This document shows, piece after piece, positions 7,749 to 13,051 of a stretch of DNA of 14,857 nt. Position 1 is the first letter of the stretch; each line of letters begins with the position of its first letter. The notes under the pieces were generated by a model. That model was not told where the DNA came from. It ran no database searches and saw only the letters and a list, made by a program, of their open reading frames with translations. The DNA is from an uncultured Rubrivivax sp. (GTDB lineage Bacteria > Pseudomonadota > Gammaproteobacteria > Burkholderiales > Burkholderiaceae_C), in assembly GCA_937975735.1 (NCBI GenBank), contig CALJUI010000372.1, positions 1 through 14,857 on the forward strand, read 5' to 3'. The position numbers and the translations under genes are program-made.

Positions 7749-8456
7749 ATGGAATTCGAGATGGCCGTCAACGTGCACACCCTGATCGGCACGGCCGCGC
7801 TGGCCTTGTTCTGGCGCGCGCTCGTTGTCACCAAAGGCAGCCCGCCACACCGCCGGGCCGGCCGATGGTTCTTCATCGCGATGCTGCTCGTGACGGCCAC
7901 GGTGGCCCCGGTCGTGTTCCTGCGGCCGATCCCCTTCGACCCGGGTCAGGTCGTGCAGATGGTCTATCTGTCGCTGTGCGTCGTCACCGTGACGACACTG
8001 GCCTGGACGGCGATCCGCTGGAAGGCGGCGCCCGAACGCTTCCGCGGCCCGCACTTCAAGGCAACGGGTCCCGTGCTGCTGCTGCTCGGCCTGGTCGTGC
8101 TCGGCGCAGGACTCGCAAAGAACGACCCGGTGGCCGCGGTGCTGTCCTGGGTCGGGCTGGCCTACGGCGGCGCGATGGTCCACTTCGCTTGGAGCCGCGC
8201 CCCGCTGCGGCCGAACTGGTGGCTCAGCTGGCACCTGAACGCCGTCTGCGGCCTGTTCACCGCCGTGCACGGCACGCTGATGTTCGTGGCCTGGCGGTGG
8301 GCGATCGACCCGGGTGCCGCCCGCGCCGACGCGGCGGCCTTCCACGTCGGGGTGCTGCTGGCGGCGATAGCGATGCGGGCCTGGTTCGGCCACCGGCGCG
8401 GCATTCCGTGGCTGCCGGTCAAGCCTCCTCCGGCCGAGGCCGGCGCGCCGACCTGA
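7749..8456 (+). CDS. Seven-helix integral membrane protein, DUF2306-like
   Basis: I do not recognise a characterised family with confidence. The 235-residue protein has about seven hydrophobic helices (roughly 7-25, 40-58, 67-89, 107-123, 127-148, 160-182 and 196-212) and a Pro/Ala-rich cytoplasmic tail. The N-terminal pattern His10 in the first helix, followed by KGSPPHRRAGRW (29-40), recalls predicted membrane proteins of the DUF2306 type; further histidines lie in or near helices (His145, His162, His174, His199). No catalytic function is known for that group. The start at 7749 is supported by AGGAG (7738-7742) six bases upstream; an alternative ATG at 7761 would give a protein four residues shorter. 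It is divergent from the TetR gene across paired operators and convergent with the amidohydrolase, so it probably forms a self-contained regulator/membrane-protein pair. Confidence 0.75.
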   Translation: MEFEMAVNVHTLIGTAALALFWRALVVTKGSPPHRRAGRWFFIAMLLVTATVAPVVFLRPIPFDPGQVVQMVYLSLCVVTVTTLAWTAIRWKAAPERFRGPHFKATGPVLLLLGLVVLGAGLAKNDPVAAVLSWVGLAYGGAMVHFAWSRAPLRPNWWLSWHLNAVCGLFTAVHGTLMFVAWRWAIDPGAARADAAAFHVGVLLAAIAMRAWFGHRRGIPWLPVKPPPAEAGAPT

Positions 8457-8465
8457 ACGGCCGTC

Positions 8466-9341
8466 TCAGTCCGCGTGCGCGCCGAGCTTGAGCAGACGCA
8501 TCGCGTTGTCCTTCAGGATCAGCGGCTTGACCTTGTCCTTGAAGCCGGCCTCGTCGAAGTCCTTCATCCAGCGCTCCGGGGTGATCAGCGGGAAGTCGCT
8601 GCCGAACAGCATCCGATCCTTCAGCAGCGTGTTGGCGTACTGGATCAGCTGCGGCGGGAAGTACTTCGGGCTCCAGCCCGACAGGTCGATCCAGACGTTG
8701 GGCTTGTGCAATGCCAGGCTCAGCGCCTCGTCCTGCCAGGGCCAGCTCGGGTGCGCGACCACGATCTGGATGTCGGGGAAGTCGATCGCCACGTCCTCGA
8801 GCAGCATCGGGTTGCTGTTCTGCAGCCTCAGCCCCCCGCCACAGCGCATGCCCGAGCCGATGCCCGAGTGGCCGCTGTGGAAGATCGCCGGCAGCTTGTG
8901 CTCGGCGATCACCTCGTAAATCGGCCAGGCCATCTTGTCGTAGGGCAGGAAGCCCTGCACGGTCGGGTGGAACTTGAAGCCCTTGACGCCGTGCTCGGCG
9001 ATCAGCCGGCGTGCCTCGCGCGCGCCCATCTTGCCCTTGTGCGGGTCGATCGAGGCGAACGCGACCATCATGTCGCTGTTCTTCGCCGCGGCCTCGCAGA
9101 TCTCCTCGTTGGGGATGCGGCGGCGGCCGAGCTTGGCTTCGCTGTCCACCGTGAACATCACCAGGCCGACCTTGATCTTGCGGTAGTAGGCGACCGTCTC
9201 CTCGATCGTCGGCCGGCGGTCGGAGCCGAAGTACTTGTCGGCGGCGCGGTCGTACTCCTCGCCGTAGTTGTCGAAGGGGTTCCAGCACGACACCTCGGCG
9301 TGGGTGTGGGTGTCGATCGCGATCAGGTCTTCGGTCTTCAT
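8466..9341 (-). CDS. Amidohydrolase-2 (ACMSD-like) family metal-dependent hydrolase
   Basis: This is a 291-residue TIM-barrel protein of the amidohydrolase-related family. Probable metal and catalytic residues are His12 and His14 (DTHTHAE), His125 (GFKFHPT), His155 and His158 (FHSGHSG), His197 (AHPSWPW) and Asp249 (FGSDFPL), so the full active-site set is present. Family members include ACMSD and aromatic decarboxylases, but also the hydrolases that split aryl beta-ketopropionyl-CoA in hydroxycinnamate side-chain degradation (CouO of Rhodococcus, PhdC of Corynebacterium, as I recall them). The gene is divergent from a hydratase-ligase-dehydrogenase operon whose product would be exactly such a beta-ketoacyl-CoA, which favours the hydrolase role. 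No signal peptide, so it is cytoplasmic. It ends nine bases from the membrane-protein gene on the other strand. A decarboxylase acting on the ring acid remains possible. Confidence 0.82.
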   Translation of the reverse strand: MKTEDLIAIDTHTHAEVSCWNPFDNYGEEYDRAADKYFGSDRRPTIEETVAYYRKIKVGLVMFTVDSEAKLGRRRIPNEEICEAAAKNSDMMVAFASIDPHKGKMGAREARRLIAEHGVKGFKFHPTVQGFLPYDKMAWPIYEVIAEHKLPAIFHSGHSGIGSGMRCGGGLRLQNSNPMLLEDVAIDFPDIQIVVAHPSWPWQDEALSLALHKPNVWIDLSGWSPKYFPPQLIQYANTLLKDRMLFGSDFPLITPERWMKDFDEAGFKDKVKPLILKDNAMRLLKLGAHAD

Positions 9342-9497
9342 CTATCGTTCATCTCAGTAACGACCGCCATGGGTCAGACGGCTCGAACTTGATGGTACTT
9401 TATTGCAGAACGCCCGCAAGAGTTCGCGTTTACCCTAATGTAGTTCGATAATCGTCTTATCTATCATGCGGGTACGTTCACTCGAAGGCGGATACCC
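9342..9497. promoter_or_regulatory. Divergent control region with repeats, amidohydrolase vs hydratase operon
   Basis: This 156-base gap is clearly richer in A+T (especially 9386-9410 and 9429-9467) than the flanking genes. AGTTCG occurs twice, at 9421-9426 and 9442-9447, exactly 21 bases apart (two helical turns), and its inverted copy CGAACT is at 9384-9389. A separate inverted repeat, GATAA-N5-TTATC, spans 9447-9461. The segment ATGGTACTT (9392-9400) resembles ATGGTAGTT (6478-6486) in the marR/esterase control region. These features suit a shared repressor acting on divergent promoters. TAATGT (9436-9441) and TATCAT (9462-9467) are possible -10 elements toward the operon, but neither has a good -35. 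GAAGG (9484-9488) is a plausible ribosome site for the hydratase. Confidence 0.45.
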
Positions 9498-10310
9498 ATG
9501 TCCCATGCGTTCACCCCTGCCGGCGGCCCGCTGGCGGCGCTGGATCTTCTCGAGGTCACGATCGGCGGCCCGATCCTGCACCTGCGGCTGAACCGCCCCG
9601 CCAAGCGCAATGCGCTCAGCGACCCGCTCATCCAGCAGTTGCACACCGCCTTCGTGAACCTGCCCGAGGATGTGCGGGTGGCGGTGATCAGCGGCGAAGG
9701 CTCGCACTTCTGCGCCGGGCTGGACCTGTCCGAACTGGTCGAGCGCGACATCGGCAGCGGCGTGCTGCACTCGCGCATGTGGCATGCGGCCTTCGACGCG
9801 GTCCAGTTCGGCCGCGTGCCGGTGATCGCGGCACTGCACGGCGCGGTGGTCGGCGGCGGCCTCGAGCTCGCCACCGCCTGCCACCTGCGCGTCGCCGACC
9901 GCAGCACCTACTACGGCCTGCCCGAGGGCCAGCGCGGCATCTTCGTCGGCGGCGGCGGATCGGCCCGCATCCCGCGATTGATCGGCGTCGCGCGGATGAC
10001 CGACCTGATGATGACCGGCCGCGTCTACGACGCCGAGGAGGGCCAGGCCACCGGCCTGTCCCAGTACCTCGTCGACGAGGGCCAGAGCCTGCCGAAGGCG
10101 ATGGCACTGGCCGAACGGATCGCGACCAACGCGCCGATGTCCAACTTCGCGGTCATGCACGCGCTGCCGCGCATCGCCGACCAGGCCCAGAGCGAAGGCC
10201 TGTTCACCGAGTCGCTGATGGCCGCCGTCGCGGAAAGCACGCCGGAGGCGCAGTCGCGGCTGCGCGCCTTCCTCGAAGGGCGTGCCGGCAAGGTGGTCAA
10301 GGCCTCATGA
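9498..10310 (+). CDS. Crotonase-family enoyl-CoA hydratase (probable hydroxycinnamoyl-CoA hydratase)
   Basis: This 270-residue protein has the crotonase fold. The CoA/oxyanion segment SHFCAGLDLSEL (69-80) and the second oxyanion element GGGLELATACH (119-129) are present. Glu123 (GGGLE) and Glu143 (YYGLPEG) align with the two catalytic acids of true enoyl-CoA hydratases (Glu144 and Glu164 of rat crotonase). Hydroxycinnamoyl-CoA hydratase-lyases, which release vanillin, lack the first of these. I therefore infer simple hydration of an aryl-propenoyl-CoA to the 3-hydroxyacyl-CoA. It is the first gene of a three-gene operon: its stop overlaps the CoA-ligase start in ATGA. The ATG at 9498 has GAAGG nine bases upstream; a second ATG four codons downstream of the first... 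MSHAF start is preferred on spacing. Lyase activity cannot be excluded without assay. Confidence 0.85.
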   Translation: MSHAFTPAGGPLAALDLLEVTIGGPILHLRLNRPAKRNALSDPLIQQLHTAFVNLPEDVRVAVISGEGSHFCAGLDLSELVERDIGSGVLHSRMWHAAFDAVQFGRVPVIAALHGAVVGGGLELATACHLRVADRSTYYGLPEGQRGIFVGGGGSARIPRLIGVARMTDLMMTGRVYDAEEGQATGLSQYLVDEGQSLPKAMALAERIATNAPMSNFAVMHALPRIADQAQSEGLFTESLMAAVAESTPEAQSRLRAFLEGRAGKVVKAS

Positions 10311-12175
10311 GCGGGCCGACCTACCGTGCCGCGCGCGTCGGCGGCTGCACATCGGCGGCGGTCGAGTCGCGGCCCGACGGCAGCACCGTGCTGCGTTCCA
10401 CCGAAGCGCTCGGCCCCTACCCGGCGCGGCTGACCGACCACCTCGAGCGCTGGGCTGCCGAGGCGCCGGACCGCTCCTTCGCCGCGCGGCGTGTCGACGG
10501 CGGCGACTGGCGGCACCTCACTTACGCGCAGATGCTGCACAGGGCGCAGGCGGTCGGGCAGGCGCTGGTCGACCTCGGCCTGTCCGCCGAGCGGCCGGTG
10601 GTGATCCTGTCGGGCAACGACCTCGAGCACCTGACGCTGGTGCTCGGCGCGATGTGGGCCGGCGTGCCCGTCGTGCCGGTCTCCACCGCCTACTCGCTGG
10701 TCTCGCAGGACTACGGCAAGCTGCGCCACATCCTGGCGACGGTGACGCCGGGCCTGGTCTTCGCCAGCGATCCGGCCTTTGCCAAGGCGATTGCCGCGAC
10801 GGTCGGCGACGACGTGACGGTGGTGCTCGCCCAGGGCGAGGTCGAGGGCCGCACGGTGCGCAGCTTCGACGAGCTGCTGGCCACCACGCCCGGCCCGACG
10901 CTCGACGCGGCGCATGCCGCCGTCGGCGCCGACACGATCGCCAAGTTCCTGTTCACCTCGGGCTCGACCAAGCAGCCCAAGGGCGTGATCACCACGCACC
11001 GGATGCTGTGCGCCAACCAGCAGATGCTGCGCCAGTGCCTGGCCTTCGTGGCCGACGAGCCGCCGGTGCTGGTCGACTGGCTGCCCTGGAACCACGTCTT
11101 CGGCGGCAGCCACAACGTCGGGCTGGCGCTGGTCAACGGCGGCACGCTGTACATCGACGACGGCAAACCGACCCCGTCCGGCATGGCCGAGACATTGCGC
11201 AACCTGCGCGAGATCTCGCCGACGATCTACTTCAACGTGCCCAAGGGCCTGGAAGGCATCGCCGACGCGATGGACCGCGACACGGTGCTGCGTGACAAGC
11301 TGTTCGAGCGCTGCCGGGCCTTCATGTTCGCCGGCGCCGGCCTGAGCCAGGCCGTCTGGGACAAGCTGCACGCCCATGCCGAAGCCGCGGTCGGCGAGCG
11401 CGTGCGCGTGATCACCGGCCTGGGCATGACCGAGACTGCACCGTCGTGCACCTTCGCGGTCGGCACCGATGTCGCCTCCGGCCACATCGGCCTGCCGGTG
11501 CCCGGCGTCGAGGCCAAGCTGGTCCGCGAGAAAGGCACCGGCGGAAAGATCGAGATCCGCTTCCGCGGCCCGAACGTCACGCCGGGCTACTGGCGTGCGC
11601 CCGAGCAGACCGCCGAGGCCTTCGACGACGAGGGCTTCTACCGCACCGGCGACGCGGTCGACTGGATCGACCCGTCCGACCCGCAGCGCGGCCTGCGCTT
11701 CGACGGCCGCACCGCCGAGGACTTCAAGCTCTCCAGCGGCACCTTCGTCAGTGTCGGCCCGCTGCGCGCGAAGATCGTGATGGCCGGCGATCCCTGCGTG
11801 ATGGACGCGGTGATCACCGGGCTGAACCGCGACGAGGTCGGGGCGCTGGTCTTCCCGCGGCCCGACGAGTGCCGGCAGCTCGCGGGGGCGCCGGCGTCCG
11901 CGCCGCTGCCCGAGGTGCTGCACCATCCGGCGGTGCGCGCCTTCTTCCAGCAGCTGGCCGATCGGCTGTGGCGCGAGGCCACCGGCAGCGCCAGTCGGGT
12001 CGCCCGCCTGCACGTGCTAGCCGAGCCGCCGTCGATCGACCTCGGCGAGGTCACCGACAAGGGCTCGATCAACCAGCGCGCGGTGCTGGCCCACCGGGCC
12101 GCGCTGGTCGAGGCACTGTACGAAGGCGGTGCCGCCGATCCGTATCTCGTCCTTCCGAACAAGGCAAAGCGATGA
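10307..12175 (+). CDS. fcs: Feruloyl-CoA synthetase (hydroxycinnamate-CoA ligase)
   Basis: This 622-residue ANL-superfamily ligase activates ferulate or a related hydroxycinnamate with ATP and CoA to the acyl-CoA, AMP and pyrophosphate. The P-loop is TSGSTKQPKG (217-226). The aromatic segment WLPWNHVFGGSHN (258-270), A5 motif GLGMTETAPS (371-380) and YRTGDAVDW (445-453) follow. The hinge region is GRTAEDFKLSSGTFVS (467-482), and the catalytic lysine of the C-terminal domain is probably Lys585 in DKGSINQRA. The length and the EDFKLSSG and KGSINQRA segments resemble the long feruloyl-CoA synthetases of proteobacteria rather than short acyl-CoA ligases. It is translationally coupled on both sides by ATGA overlaps with the hydratase and the dehydrogenase. 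No signal or membrane segment, so it is cytoplasmic. Exact ring substitution accepted (coumarate, caffeate, ferulate) is unknown. Confidence 0.88.
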   Translation: MSGPTYRAARVGGCTSAAVESRPDGSTVLRSTEALGPYPARLTDHLERWAAEAPDRSFAARRVDGGDWRHLTYAQMLHRAQAVGQALVDLGLSAERPVVILSGNDLEHLTLVLGAMWAGVPVVPVSTAYSLVSQDYGKLRHILATVTPGLVFASDPAFAKAIAATVGDDVTVVLAQGEVEGRTVRSFDELLATTPGPTLDAAHAAVGADTIAKFLFTSGSTKQPKGVITTHRMLCANQQMLRQCLAFVADEPPVLVDWLPWNHVFGGSHNVGLALVNGGTLYIDDGKPTPSGMAETLRNLREISPTIYFNVPKGLEGIADAMDRDTVLRDKLFERCRAFMFAGAGLSQAVWDKLHAHAEAAVGERVRVITGLGMTETAPSCTFAVGTDVASGHIGLPVPGVEAKLVREKGTGGKIEIRFRGPNVTPGYWRAPEQTAEAFDDEGFYRTGDAVDWIDPSDPQRGLRFDGRTAEDFKLSSGTFVSVGPLRAKIVMAGDPCVMDAVITGLNRDEVGALVFPRPDECRQLAGAPASAPLPEVLHHPAVRAFFQQLADRLWREATGSASRVARLHVLAEPPSIDLGEVTDKGSINQRAVLAHRAALVEALYEGGAADPYLVLPNKAKR

Positions 12176-12936
12176 ACATCGAAGGTCAATCGGCGATCGT
12201 CACCGGCGGCGGCTCCGGCCTCGGCGAAGCGGTCGCGCGCGAGCTCGCCCGCCTCGGTGCCCGGGTCGCGGTGCTCGACGTGAACGTCGACGGTGCGCGC
12301 CGCGTCGCCGACGCCATCGGCGGCGTGGCCGCCGCCTGCGACATCTGCGACAGCGCCGCGGTGACCGCCGCGCTCGACGCCGCGACGGCCGCGCACGGCG
12401 TGCCGCGCATCGTGATGAACATCGCCGGCATCGGCACCGCCAAGCGCATCGTCGGCAAGGACGGCCAGCCCGCGCCGCTCGAGGACTTCGAGCGGGTCAT
12501 CCGCATCAACCTGATCGGCACCTACAACGTCGCCCGGCTGGCCGCCGCGCGCATCGTCGCGCTCGATCCGCTGGCCGACGGCGAACGCGGCGTGATGGTC
12601 AACACCGCGTCGGTCGCCGCCTTCGACGGCCAGGTCGGCCAGGAGGCCTACGCCGCCAGCAAGGGCGGCATCGTCGGCCTGACACTGCCGCTGGCGCGCG
12701 ACCTCGCGCAGTGGGGCGTGCGCGTCTGCACGATCGCGCCGGGGCTGTTCCACACGCCGCTGATGGCCCAGCTGCCGGAGGCGGTGCAGGCCTCGCTCGC
12801 CGCATCGATCCCATTCCCGAAGCGCCTCGGCCAACCCGAAGAGTTCGCCGCGCTGGCCTGTCACATCGTCACCAACGGGCACCTGAACGGCGAGGTGATC
12901 CGGCTCGACGGCGCGCTGCGGATGGCGCCACGCTAG
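12172..12936 (+). CDS. SDR family 3-hydroxyacyl-CoA dehydrogenase
   Basis: This 254-residue classical short-chain dehydrogenase resembles the 3-hydroxy-2-methylbutyryl-CoA/type-10 hydroxyacyl-CoA dehydrogenases. The cofactor motif is TGGGSGLG (11-18), and Asp36 at the end of the second strand (VLDVN) predicts NAD+ rather than NADP+. NIAG (83-86) supports the nucleotide site. The catalytic residues are Asn113 (INLIGT), Ser147 (NTASVAA), Tyr160 and Lys164 (YAASK). The C-terminal part PFPKRLGQPEEFA (214-226) is typical. Its ATG overlaps the CoA-ligase stop (ATGA). In context it should oxidise the aryl 3-hydroxypropionyl-CoA made by the hydratase to the beta-ketoacyl-CoA, supplying the amidohydrolase. 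A housekeeping fatty or branched-chain acyl-CoA role is the alternative, though the operon position argues against it. Confidence 0.86.
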   Translation: MNIEGQSAIVTGGGSGLGEAVARELARLGARVAVLDVNVDGARRVADAIGGVAAACDICDSAAVTAALDAATAAHGVPRIVMNIAGIGTAKRIVGKDGQPAPLEDFERVIRINLIGTYNVARLAAARIVALDPLADGERGVMVNTASVAAFDGQVGQEAYAASKGGIVGLTLPLARDLAQWGVRVCTIAPGLFHTPLMAQLPEAVQASLAASIPFPKRLGQPEEFAALACHIVTNGHLNGEVIRLDGALRMAPR

Positions 12937-12951
12937 GGCCCGCCGGAGATT

Positions 12952-12974
12952 GTTCGGCGCGACGGCGCGCGAAC
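12952..12974. terminator. Weak hairpin after the SDR gene
   Basis: Fifteen bases after the SDR stop, GTTCG(g)CGCG can pair with CGCGCGAAC around a four-base loop, with one bulged G. There is no T-run after it, so it is at best an imperfect or Rho-assisted terminator separating the catabolic operon from putA. Confidence 0.3.
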
Positions 12975-13013
12975 GGAGCATCATTCGGCTGATCGTCGCG
13001 CACACTGCGCGGC

Positions 13014-13051
13014 GTTGACCGCCCTCTTCCGCCCGTCCGCGGAGTTGACCG
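13014..13051 (+). repeat. 8-base direct repeat upstream of putA
   Basis: GTTGACCG occurs at 13014-13021 and again at 13044-13051, the second copy ending directly at the putA ATG. The copies are exactly 30 bases apart, close to three helical turns, so a regulator could contact both on one DNA face. TTGACC in the first copy also resembles a -35 element, but no -10 is found 17 bases on. GGAG (13041-13044), seven bases before the ATG, is the likely ribosome site. The repeat is observed; any function is inferred. Confidence 0.35.

Noticed and set aside
9498..12175. Classic fcs-ech pair making vanillin
   Set aside because: The hydratase keeps both glutamates, a dehydrogenase follows in the same operon, and no vanillin dehydrogenase gene is visible. 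Kept only as an alternative.
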